Shown here in pieces: positions 1 through 8,422 of a stretch of DNA of 64,000 nt. The translations under genes were made by a program, and so were the position numbers. Position 1 is the stretch's first letter; each line of letters begins with the position of its first letter. The notes beneath the pieces are model-generated. The model was not told the origin of the DNA. It worked only from the letters and a program-made list of their open reading frames with translations, and did not search any database. This DNA is from JBJEDU01 sp051872395 (GTDB taxonomy: Bacteria; Bacillota_I; Bacilli_A; RFN20; CAG-826). The stretch lies in assembly GCA_051872395.1 (NCBI GenBank), contig JBJEDU010000035.1, positions 1 through 64,000 of the forward strand, written 5' to 3'.

Positions 1-69
1 TGCCGATGTCATCTGTTTAATATTTTTTTGTTGCAATAACTTTGTCATCTAACATTATATAATATAAAT
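1..69. other. AT-rich left edge, no gene resolved
   Basis: This stretch lies downstream of uvrB on the minus strand. It is AT-rich, and I see no convincing ribosome binding site, terminator stem or complete reading frame. A minus-strand ATG at 12 opens a frame that runs off the window edge, but four codons are too few to identify anything. uvrA often lies next to uvrB, but nothing here demonstrates it. Confidence 0.3.
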
Positions 70-2052
70 TTATAAATTTGCTTTCATTTCAATAATAATA
101 TCTCTAAGTTCTGCTGCTCTTTCAAAATCAAATTCATTCGCTGCTTGTTTCATTTGCTTTTGAAGTTCTTTTATTCGTAATTCAATTTCTTTTCTACTAC
201 CATGTTTACTAATTTCAATAATTGAAGAAATTTCATCATCAGAATTATGAATAGGTGGGGTAATAGGCTTGACAATTGTTCGAGGAACAATCCCATTTTC
301 TTCATTATATTCATTTTGAATTTCTCTTCTTCTATTCGTTTCAAATATCGCTTTGTTCATCGAATCGGTCATACTATCCGCGTACATAATGACATGTCCA
401 TGTTCATTTCTCGCTACTCTTCCAATAACTTGAATCAAACTAGAAGAACTTCTTAAAAATCCTTCTTTATCAGCATCTAAAATAATCATCAAAGAAGCTT
501 CAGGAATATCTAAACCTTCTCTTAATAAATTAATACCCACTAGAACATCATATTTACCTTTTCTTAATTGATAAATAATTTCACTTCTTTCTAATGTTTT
601 TGTTTCATGATGCAAATAGCAAACTTTTATATCTCTATCTTTTAAATAATTAGTGAGGTCTTCACTCATTCTAACAGTCAAAGTCACAATAATTACTTTT
701 TCACTTTTACTAATGGTCTTATTTATTTCAGAAATAATGTCTTCGATTTGACCTTTGCTAGAACGTACTTCTACAAGTGGATCTAAAAGTCCTGTTGGTC
801 GAATAATTTGTTCAATAATCGGACAATCAGTATGTTCCATTTCATATGCGGCAGGAGTTGCGGAAGTGCAAATAGTTTGAGGCATTAATTTTTCAAATTC
901 TTCAAAATTTAATGGTCGGTTATCTAACGCAGATGGAAGTCGAAAACCATACTCTACTAAAGTTTGTTTTCTTGATCTATCGCCGTTGAACATTCCGCGT
1001 ATCTGGGGCAATGTAACATGACTTTCATCAACAAATAATAAGAAGTCATCTTCAAAATAATCTAATAAGCAGAAAGGTCTTTCTCCTTCTTTTCTTTTAT
1101 CGATATGTCGAGAATAATTTTCAATTCCTGGACACATTCCAAATTCCAACATACTTTCAACGTCTTGACGTGTTCTTAATTCTAATCTTTCAGCTTCTAA
1201 TAATTTTCCTTGTTCTTTAAAAAATTTAAGTCTTTCTTCTAATTCAACAAGAATTGTTTTAGTAGCGTCTTTAACGCGGTCATAAGTTGAAGCGTGATCA
1301 TAAGCAGGAAAAATTGGATAAGTATTATAGGTGTGTTTAACTTCACCAGTTAAAGCATCAACTTCAATAATTTTTTCGATTTCATCACCGAATGTATCAA
1401 TTCTAATCACAATATTTTTATCGACATTTAATGGTGAAATTTCTATGATGTCACCTAAAATTTTAAAAGTTCCAGGTTTGTAGTCAAAATTGTTTCTACT
1501 ATATTGAGCTTCAATAAGTTTTTTCGCAAATAATTTTCTATCAATTTCTTCGCCAACACGAATCGAAAATACTAAATTACGATATTCATCAGGGTCAGTT
1601 AAACCATAAATTGAAGCAACAGAAGCAACCACAATAGTGTCTTTTCTTTCTAATATAGAATTAATAGCACTGGTCCTAAGCATTTCAATTTCTTCATTCA
1701 TCAACGCGGTTTTATCAATATATGTATCTGATTTTGGAATGTATGCTTCTGGTTGATAAAAATCAAAATTAGAAACGAAATATTCAACACGATTATTCGG
1801 AAACAATTCTTTAAATTCACTATATAATTGACCCGCTAAAGTTTTGTTATGAACTAAAACTAAAGCTGGTTTTTGTTCTCTTTCGATAATATTTGCCATC
1901 GTAAAAGTCTTACCAGTTCCAGTTGCTCCTAATAAAACTTGAAGCTTTTTGCCGTCATGCAAATTTTGACAAATCTTTTCGATAGCTTGAGGTTGATCAC
2001 CAGTTGGTTTAAATTTAGATTCTATTTTAAATTTATGATCACTATTTATCAT
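70..2052 (-). CDS. uvrB: Excinuclease ABC subunit B (UvrB)
   Basis: UvrB is the damage-verifying helicase-like subunit of nucleotide excision repair; it is loaded by UvrA and recruits UvrC. The 660-residue product has the family's normal length. Visible features are the Walker A motif GATGTGKT near residue 42, the beta-hairpin segment YQPEAYIPKSDTY that clamps DNA, the DESH Walker B box, the helicase motifs around GINLLREGLDIPE and QVIGRVARN, and a C-terminal UVR coiled-coil motif (EFDFERAAELRD) that contacts UvrC. The start overlaps the end of the upstream YitT-like gene by 11 bp, so the two are probably translationally coupled in one operon with prfB. Identification is secure. Confidence 0.97.
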   Translation of the reverse strand: MINSDHKFKIESKFKPTGDQPQAIEKICQNLHDGKKLQVLLGATGTGKTFTMANIIEREQKPALVLVHNKTLAGQLYSEFKELFPNNRVEYFVSNFDFYQPEAYIPKSDTYIDKTALMNEEIEMLRTSAINSILERKDTIVVASVASIYGLTDPDEYRNLVFSIRVGEEIDRKLFAKKLIEAQYSRNNFDYKPGTFKILGDIIEISPLNVDKNIVIRIDTFGDEIEKIIEVDALTGEVKHTYNTYPIFPAYDHASTYDRVKDATKTILVELEERLKFFKEQGKLLEAERLELRTRQDVESMLEFGMCPGIENYSRHIDKRKEGERPFCLLDYFEDDFLLFVDESHVTLPQIRGMFNGDRSRKQTLVEYGFRLPSALDNRPLNFEEFEKLMPQTICTSATPAAYEMEHTDCPIIEQIIRPTGLLDPLVEVRSSKGQIEDIISEINKTISKSEKVIIVTLTVRMSEDLTNYLKDRDIKVCYLHHETKTLERSEIIYQLRKGKYDVLVGINLLREGLDIPEASLMIILDADKEGFLRSSSSLIQVIGRVARNEHGHVIMYADSMTDSMNKAIFETNRRREIQNEYNEENGIVPRTIVKPITPPIHNSDDEISSIIEISKHGSRKEIELRIKELQKQMKQAANEFDFERAAELRDIIIEMKANL

Positions 2053-3010
2053 TTTTTACATTCTTTTCTTCTTTGGATGAATACTTTTTAAATCCTTCAC
2101 CATAGACAGCGTTAGTTTGTGTGAATGTTATAAAAGCATGAGGATCAACCTTCGCAATATAATTTTTTATTTTGTTGAATTGAGTCTTATCAAAAACAAT
2201 TCTTAGTATTGGTCTTTGTTCACCTTTATATCCACCAATCGCGGGAATAATTGTTGCGCCCCGTCCCAATTCATCTTGAGCGTATTTAGAAATTTCTTCA
2301 TATTTTTCAGAAATGATATCAACCTGATAAGATGTCTGTGAACCGATATAAATATATTCAATCATCAGTGCACAAATAAAGGCTGAAATAATGCCACATA
2401 AACCATTGATAAGATTATCTTTAATCAAAGTCATACCTAAAACGATAATTATTGCATCAATGAAAAATGAAGAAATTGATTGTTTGATTTTAAGATATTT
2501 TTCGATAATGAAATAAATAATATCCACTCCGCCAGAAGAACCTCCACCAACGAAAGTTAAAGCGACACCTCCGCCAACGAAAGTGCCACCAAAAACACCA
2601 CAAAGTAAAATATTTCCAGTCGAAGTATCAGAACATATTTTTGAAGCTAAATCATCAAAAACTGATACACGAACAAATATCGAAATAGCGATAGGATAAA
2701 CGATAGACGAGAATAAAGTTTTTAATGCAAATTCTTTACCAATCACGAAAAATCCTATAACCCACAGAACCCATGTCAAAACGAAGACAATAATATCAGT
2801 AATATCAAAATTAAAGGCAGGAAAAGCTTCATTAACAAGCACGTTAATTAAAATGCCAAGACCTGCTAATCCACCTGAAATAATTGTCAATTTTTTCAAA
2901 AATATAACTGTGCCGAAAGCGATAAGAACAGAACCTACAAAAATAAATAAACCATTAAAAAATAGTTTTTTCTTATCTAAACTCGACCATTTTTCTTTTA
3001 ATTTAACCAT
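2042..3010 (-). CDS. YitT family membrane protein (DUF161/DUF2179)
   Basis: This is an integral membrane protein of the YitT family, widespread in Firmicutes and of unknown biochemical role. The N-terminal two thirds holds about five or six hydrophobic segments with glycine-rich loops (FGGTFVGGGVALTFVGGGS), typical of the DUF161 part. The last ~90 residues form the soluble DUF2179 domain (DELGRGATIIPAIGGY, then TFTQTNAVYGEGF). I place the start at the ATG at 3010, which overlaps the prfB stop by 8 bp. An upstream in-frame ATG at 3052 would reach far into prfB and adds an unlike, non-membrane leader. Family assignment is good; function is unknown. Confidence 0.85.
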   Translation of the reverse strand: MVKLKEKWSSLDKKKLFFNGLFIFVGSVLIAFGTVIFLKKLTIISGGLAGLGILINVLVNEAFPAFNFDITDIIVFVLTWVLWVIGFFVIGKEFALKTLFSSIVYPIAISIFVRVSVFDDLASKICSDTSTGNILLCGVFGGTFVGGGVALTFVGGGSSGGVDIIYFIIEKYLKIKQSISSFFIDAIIIVLGMTLIKDNLINGLCGIISAFICALMIEYIYIGSQTSYQVDIISEKYEEISKYAQDELGRGATIIPAIGGYKGEQRPILRIVFDKTQFNKIKNYIAKVDPHAFITFTQTNAVYGEGFKKYSSKEEKNVKNDK

Positions 3011-4131
3011 TTTGTTTCGACTCCATTTGTAAATATGAATAGAGGAATCCATCTATTTCCCCATTCATCACTTTGTTGACATCACCAACTTCATATTCAG
3101 TACGATGATCTTTTACTAATGTATAAGGACAGAAGACATATGAACGAATTTGTGAACCCCATTCAATGTCTTTCTTTTCACCTACAATGTTGTTAAGTTC
3201 TTTTTTTCTTTTCTCTTCTTCAAGAAGGAAAAGTTTCGCCTTTAACATATTCATTGCCATTTCTTTATTCATCAGTTGAGAACGCTCAACTTGACAAGAA
3301 ACCACAATGCCAGTAGGCAAGTGAGTAATTCTAACTGCGGTCTCAACTTTATTGACATTTTGACCACCAGCACCACCACTACGATATGTATCAATTTTTA
3401 AATCGCTATCTTTAATTTCAATGTTAATAGAATCATCTTTAAACTCTGGAACTACATTGACACTAGCGAAACTTGTATGTCTTCTTTTATTGGCATCAAA
3501 AGGGGAAATTCTCACTAAACGATGTATCCCTTTTTCGCCCTTCAATAGACCATAAATGTTTTTACCAGATATTTTAATCGTTACCGATTTAATTCCAGCT
3601 TCTTCACCTGGTTCAAAAGAAAGAAGCGTCATTTTATAATGATGCTCTTCACTAAAAAGAACATACATACGGTAAAGCATATTTGCCCAGTCTTGTGCTT
3701 CAGTGCCCCCTGCGCCTGGATGAATTTCTAATATCGCGTTTAAATGATCAAATTTACCAGTAAAGAGAATATCGATTTGAAATTCTTTAGCCTTTTGATT
3801 CAATTCGCTAATAGATTTTTTAATTTCCTCAAATAAGAAAGTAGATTCTTCTTCATCTACGGATTCTTCATACATTGAAATTAAATCTTTAATATCTTGA
3901 GTAGATGAAAGTAATGATTTATTTGTATTAACTAATTCACTACAATAATTGTTTCTATCAATAACTTCACGAGCTTTATTTGGATTAGACCAAAAATCTT
4001 CTTGAGAAATTAATTTTTCTAATTCAAGATGTTCTTCTTCTAATTTAGGAAAGTCAAAGACTAGACCCGAGTCGAAGGATTATCTCTTCGACAGCACATA
4101 ATTCTTGTCTTAAAAGAACTACATCTTTCAT
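3003..4131 (-). CDS. prfB: Peptide chain release factor 2, programmed +1 frameshift
   Basis: RF2 terminates translation at TGA and TAA. The gene is read in two frames. ATG at 4131 opens 25 codons ending at an in-frame TGA (4054-4056); a +1 shift on CTT TGA C continues as DFPKLEEEH in the frame of the main body, giving about 375 residues in total. The body carries the SPF stop-codon recognition tripeptide (RISPFDANKRRHTS) and the catalytic GGQ (GGAGGQNVNKVETA). SPF rather than PxT marks it as RF2, not RF1. The start lies 1 bp after the secA stop and the end overlaps the YitT gene. The frameshift makes RF2 self-limiting: scarce RF2 favours shifting at TGA. Confidence 0.96.
4053..4092 (-). promoter_or_regulatory. 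prfB autoregulatory frameshift site with upstream hairpin
   Basis: Read on the minus strand, the slippery heptamer CTTTGAC lies at 4053-4059, with TGA as codon 26, the same position as in the classic RF2 signal. The usual strong Shine-Dalgarno-like hexamer just upstream is poor here; only CGGG is seen, about 6 nt before CTT. Instead a perfect 7-bp inverted repeat, GTCGAAG/CTTCGAC with an 8-nt loop, spans 4071-4092 and ends 11 nt before CTT. Whether that stem stimulates the shift is inference. Confidence 0.85.
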
Positions 4132-4132
4132 C

Positions 4133-6520
4133 TTATTTATCACCTTTTGTAGGTTCACTATCAGTGGAGTTTTCTTTATTCTCTACTGGAGCAGGTTGTT
4201 TTGTCACTTTGACATTAACAAGGTTTAAAACTGCATCGACAGACGCTAAAGAGAGACATTCTCTAAATAATGAATAGCCTTCATTAACGTAATCTTGTAA
4301 TGGATTGACATTCGCATAGCTTCTTAAGTGAATACCTTCTCTTAATCTCGCCATCGTGTCAATATGTTTTGTCCAGTTATTATCGATACATCTTAAGATA
4401 ATACTTCTTTCGATTTTATCGACCATTTCTTTAGGCCATTCTTTTTTCAAATTGTTATATCTTGTTTGAATAACTAAACCTAAATCTGGACCAGAATCTT
4501 CAACAGGAGATTCATCATATAAATTTTTATTAATAGAACCAACTGGTAAGAAACGAGGTTCAACTTCTTTGACTAATAAATCTGCAGAAATTAAATTTTC
4601 ATTACTATTAACTGGAACAGATCTTTTTGCTAAGAAATTACCAGTTGTAAGGAAAATATCGTCAACAATTTCTCCAATATCTTCACCTAAGATAATTTTG
4701 TCACGGCGTTTATAAACAATATCACGTTGTTTTGATAAAACATCATCATAATCTAATAATGATTTACGAGTATCGAAGTTTTGTCCTTCGATTCTTTTTT
4801 GCGCAGATGTAATAACACTAGTAATCATCTTATTTTCTAATGCTTCTTCGCCGAAATTCTTTTCGATATAAGAACGAATATTATCAGCAGCAAATCTCAC
4901 TAATAAAGTATCATCAAATGAAACATAGAAACGAGAGAATCCTGGATCACCTTGACGACCAGAACGACCTCTTAATTGGTTATCAATACGACGAGATTCG
5001 TGTCTTTCTGTACCAAAAACACATAAACCACCAAGAGCACGTACTTCATCATTAATTTTAATATCGGTACCACGACCTGCCATATTAGTAGCAAGAGTAA
5101 TAGAGCCTTTTTCACCAGCGTGAGAAATAATTTCAGCTTCTCTTGCGTGGTTTTTAGCGTTTAAGATTTCATGTTTTAATCCTGCTTCATTCAATAAACG
5201 AGAAATTTCTTCACTCGATTCGACTGAAACAGTACCAATTAAGATTGGTTGACCTTTTTCGTGTCTTTGTTTTACTTCTTCAATTAAAGCACGAAGTTTT
5301 GGTCCTTTATGAGCATAGACAAAATCTGTCGCATCTACTCTAATAACTGGTTTATTTGTTGGAATACAAATAACACGCATATTGTAAATTTTTCTAAATT
5401 CTTCTTCTTCAGTTTTCGCTGTACCAGTCATACCTGCCATCTTGGTATATAATCTAAAGAAATTTTGATATGTAATAGTCGCCATCGTGACTGTTTCTTG
5501 TTTAATTTCGACATTTTCTTTAGCTTGAATAGCTTGATGTAAACCATCAGACCATTCTCTACCAGGTAAAACACGACCTGTATTTTGGTCAATAATTTGA
5601 ATTTGATTTTCTTGATCCACTAAATAATCAACATCGCGAATCATAATGTAATTTGCTTTAAGAGCATTTTGAATTCTATGAACTAAATCAGCATATTGTG
5701 GATCATAAAGATTTTTAATACCGAACATTCTTTCGGCTTTAGTATTTCCATCATCAGTTAAGTTAATGGTTTTCATCTTAACATCGATGGAATAATCTTT
5801 TTCTTTTCGTAATGCTTTAGCAAATCTATCTGCGACCGTATATTGACTAGCGCTGGCTCTAGCACCACCTGAAATAATAAGAGGTGTACGAGATTCATCA
5901 ATTAAAATTGAGTCAGCTTCATCGACGATACAGAAATTAAGTCCTCTTAAAACTCGACCATTTAAATCAACGGCCATATTGTCGCGGAGATAATCAAAGC
6001 CTAATTCCGAGTTTGTAGAATATGTGATATCACATAAATATGCTTCACGTTTTTCTGAGGTTGTTTTTGTTCTTAAGTTAACACCGACGGTTAAACCTAA
6101 GAAACGATAAACTTGGCCCATCCATTCGGCGTCACGTTGTGATAAATATTCGTTGACGGTAACAACATGGACACCCTTCCCAGCGAGAGCGTTTAAATAA
6201 ACCGCCATCGTGGCAGTTAATGTTTTACCTTCACCGGTTTTCATTTCAGCGACATCACCATTATGTAAAACTAATGATCCAATAATTTGGACTTTATATG
6301 GAAATTCACCAAGAGTTCTTTTCGCAGCTTCGCGACAAACTGCAAAAGCTTCATATTTAATATCTTCTAATGTTTTTCCATTCGCTAGTTGTTCTTTAAA
6401 ATAAGCTGTCTTTTCTCTTAATTCATCGTCAGATAATTGACTCATCGCTGTTTCATAAGCGATAACTTTATTCGCTTCTTTATCATATTTTTTTAACATG
6501 CGTTTATCAAAGAAACCCAT
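4133..6520 (-). CDS. secA: Preprotein translocase ATPase SecA
   Basis: SecA is the motor that pushes preproteins through SecYEG using ATP. The 795-residue product has the Walker A segment MKTGEGKTLT, the DEAD-like box VDEADSILIDESRTPLIISG, the second nucleotide-binding fold with TNMAGRGTDIK and QLRGRSGRQGD, and the helical wing/scaffold region through RCIDNNWTKHIDTM. The C-terminus ends in a short acidic tail and lacks the zinc-binding CxCxS...CH SEC-C motif found in many longer SecA proteins, which is common in compact Gram-positive forms. A good ribosome binding site (AAGGTGAT) precedes the ATG. prfB begins 1 bp downstream, so SecA and RF2 are probably co-transcribed. Confidence 0.97.
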   Translation of the reverse strand: MGFFDKRMLKKYDKEANKVIAYETAMSQLSDDELREKTAYFKEQLANGKTLEDIKYEAFAVCREAAKRTLGEFPYKVQIIGSLVLHNGDVAEMKTGEGKTLTATMAVYLNALAGKGVHVVTVNEYLSQRDAEWMGQVYRFLGLTVGVNLRTKTTSEKREAYLCDITYSTNSELGFDYLRDNMAVDLNGRVLRGLNFCIVDEADSILIDESRTPLIISGGARASASQYTVADRFAKALRKEKDYSIDVKMKTINLTDDGNTKAERMFGIKNLYDPQYADLVHRIQNALKANYIMIRDVDYLVDQENQIQIIDQNTGRVLPGREWSDGLHQAIQAKENVEIKQETVTMATITYQNFFRLYTKMAGMTGTAKTEEEEFRKIYNMRVICIPTNKPVIRVDATDFVYAHKGPKLRALIEEVKQRHEKGQPILIGTVSVESSEEISRLLNEAGLKHEILNAKNHAREAEIISHAGEKGSITLATNMAGRGTDIKINDEVRALGGLCVFGTERHESRRIDNQLRGRSGRQGDPGFSRFYVSFDDTLLVRFAADNIRSYIEKNFGEEALENKMITSVITSAQKRIEGQNFDTRKSLLDYDDVLSKQRDIVYKRRDKIILGEDIGEIVDDIFLTTGNFLAKRSVPVNSNENLISADLLVKEVEPRFLPVGSINKNLYDESPVEDSGPDLGLVIQTRYNNLKKEWPKEMVDKIERSIILRCIDNNWTKHIDTMARLREGIHLRSYANVNPLQDYVNEGYSLFRECLSLASVDAVLNLVNVKVTKQPAPVENKENSTDSEPTKGDK

Positions 6521-6641
6521 CTAATATCACCTTTCACTTGAAGCGTGCCTTTCTAGATAAAAATTAAATTATTAAATTATTCGTTAAATATAATAACACT
6601 AACTATATAAATTAGTCTAATAATAAATAGTATATTTATAC

Positions 6642-7295
6642 TTATAGTTTATATGGAGTTTTTGCCATAACTAAGACCTTAATCTTTTTTGGAGAGTAGG
6701 GTTTTATTAAATTAATCATGGCCTTAACAGTTGAACCAGTAGTAAAAACATCATCGACAATTAAAACATTTTTATTCGTTAACATTTCCCCGTTTTCAAT
6801 TCTTAAATATTTATAAATATTTTTTCTTTCCTCTTTACTGACGTCAACTTGTCTTTTAATTATGTCTTTAAAAATGATGTTTATTTGTTTGTTTTTCATT
6901 ACTTTAAACATTTCTTGAACATGATTAAAACCTCTATCTAAATCATCTTCTTTACTTGATGGAGCGCAAATCAAAATATAATTTGAAAATAAAAAATTTA
7001 GATATGATCGATAATTTATTAAAAATACATCTTTGAGACAAATATCATAACAACCTTTAAATTGAAACAATAATTCTTTGATAAAATCATCGTATTCATA
7101 TATGGATAAGCATTGGATATTTTCAAATTTAAATTTAAAAAATTTTGGATTCATCTTTGTTAAGCAAGATGGGCAAATCTTTGAAGAGTGAGCAAAAATA
7201 AAAGTGAACAAATTACTTTTAAAAGTAGATAAACAAATTTCACAATGAATTGTTTTTCTCTTTGATTGAGGAAATAGACTTTTCAATTTTGTCAT
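6642..7295 (-). CDS. comFC: ComFC-like phosphoribosyltransferase-fold protein
   Basis: This is the partner of ComFA in DNA uptake for natural transformation. The C-terminal half holds the phosphoribosyltransferase signature LIVDDVFTTGSTV. The N-terminus has a four-cysteine zinc ribbon (CEIC near the start, then CPSC about 30 residues later), as in the ComF/GntX family. The exact start is uncertain because it lies inside the end of comFA: TTG at 7310, ATG at 7304 and ATG at 7295 are all in frame before the first cysteine pair. I use 7295, which has GAG a few bases upstream. The 56-70 bp overlap with comFA implies coupled translation. ComFC acts in the cytoplasm; its substrate is not defined. 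Confidence 0.88.
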   Translation of the reverse strand: MTKLKSLFPQSKRKTIHCEICLSTFKSNLFTFIFAHSSKICPSCLTKMNPKFFKFKFENIQCLSIYEYDDFIKELLFQFKGCYDICLKDVFLINYRSYLNFLFSNYILICAPSSKEDDLDRGFNHVQEMFKVMKNKQINIIFKDIIKRQVDVSKEERKNIYKYLRIENGEMLTNKNVLIVDDVFTTGSTVKAMINLIKPYSPKKIKVLVMAKTPYKL

Positions 7296-8382
7296 TAATC
7301 TCATTAGCAATAAAAATTACCTTTCCAGTTGGAGCATCTTTTTTTCTGCCCACTCTTCCACTTATTTGCTCTAATGAATATTCATCGTATATTTCGTGAT
7401 TAGCGTGCATAACTATCACTTGTAAATCTTTGACAGTTACTCCTCTTTCCAAAACAGAAGTAGTAACTAAATAATCAAGATTCCCGTTTTTAAAAGATTG
7501 GATAATTTCATTTCTATTTTCTTTTTTAGAATGAACAACATTGCCGTTTGGGATAAAAAATTTGATAAATTTATAACCAGACTCTGAAAGAAGAATAGTA
7601 GGGAAAAATACAAATAATCTCTTTTTGTTTTTTATCAATTTTTTCATTATGAAAACTAAATAAAAATAATCAAACGGGGATGCGATTCTTTTAAATTCTG
7701 GGATTGGCAAATCATAACCATGAAAACGATGATTAAGATGCAATACTTCAAATCCATCTTGGGAAAAGTAGTCAATTGTTTCTTTGTTAGGGGTTGCACT
7801 TAGCAAAATATAGGGGCCTTTTAAAGAAGATACAAAGAAATGATTGAGCAGCCTATTATCCTTGAATGGAAATGCATCGATTTCATCCATAATCAATAGA
7901 TCAAAATAAAAAGTATATCGATATAGTTGATGTGTAGTTAAACATATAATATCCGCTGATAAAATCGAAGTATTTCCACCATATACTGCGACGACAGTAT
8001 TATCTAAAAATATTTCTTTCAACCTTTGATATATTTCAATCACAACATCTTTTCGAGGAATAGCAAAACCAATAGATAATTTATTTTTTAATGCATATGA
8101 TATGACCTTTAAAACTATTTCTGTTTTTCCTGCTCCACAGACAGCATGGACTAAACTATTAACATTATTTTTATAATTTGATAAAAGTTTATCCGATAAA
8201 ACTTCTTGCTCCCTCGATAACTTATAAGACAAATACGCTCGATATCCCTTTGGGTTAGTTTTTTCTATTTGTCTATTGTTTTGAAATTTAATACATACCC
8301 GACAATATCTAACCCCCTTTCTTATGCCGGTTAAGTTTAAATCTTTGTTTCCACATATAGGACAAATAAAAGGACTACCCAT
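7240..8382 (-). CDS. comFA: ComFA-like DNA-uptake helicase/translocase
   Basis: ComFA is a DEAD-box-like ATPase thought to help pull single-stranded DNA into the cytoplasm during transformation. The N-terminus carries a four-cysteine zinc finger (C7, C10, C27, C30). Walker A is AVCGAGKTE at about residues 80-88, the DEAD box reads MDEID, motif III is LLSATP, and the helicase C lobe ends with QISGRVGRK. At 380 residues it is shorter than typical ComFA (roughly 430-460), mainly through a short N-terminal extension. No ribosome binding site is visible before the ATG, and the start codon sits in the loop of an inverted repeat. The gene pairs with comFC downstream. Confidence 0.9.
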   Translation of the reverse strand: MGSPFICPICGNKDLNLTGIRKGVRYCRVCIKFQNNRQIEKTNPKGYRAYLSYKLSREQEVLSDKLLSNYKNNVNSLVHAVCGAGKTEIVLKVISYALKNKLSIGFAIPRKDVVIEIYQRLKEIFLDNTVVAVYGGNTSILSADIICLTTHQLYRYTFYFDLLIMDEIDAFPFKDNRLLNHFFVSSLKGPYILLSATPNKETIDYFSQDGFEVLHLNHRFHGYDLPIPEFKRIASPFDYFYLVFIMKKLIKNKKRLFVFFPTILLSESGYKFIKFFIPNGNVVHSKKENRNEIIQSFKNGNLDYLVTTSVLERGVTVKDLQVIVMHANHEIYDEYSLEQISGRVGRKKDAPTGKVIFIANEINDKIEKSISSIKEKNNSL

Positions 8383-8398
8383 ACTATCTAAGTAGTCC
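8372..8398 (-). terminator. Inverted repeat after the efflux operon, enclosing the comFA start
   Basis: A perfect 7-bp stem, GGACTAC/GTAGTCC with a 13-nt loop, lies about 25 nt past the efflux ATPase stop. On the minus strand it is followed by TTTTATTT, so it resembles a weak intrinsic terminator of the metal-efflux operon. The ATG of comFA (8380-8382) lies in the loop, so the same stem could also affect comFA translation. Confidence 0.45.
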
Positions 8399-8422
8399 CA
8401 TTTTTTGTCTTTTGATTATAAA

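Noticed and set aside
247..456. Plus-strand open frame opposite uvrB
   Set aside because: It mirrors conserved uvrB codons and has no known domain or ribosome site.
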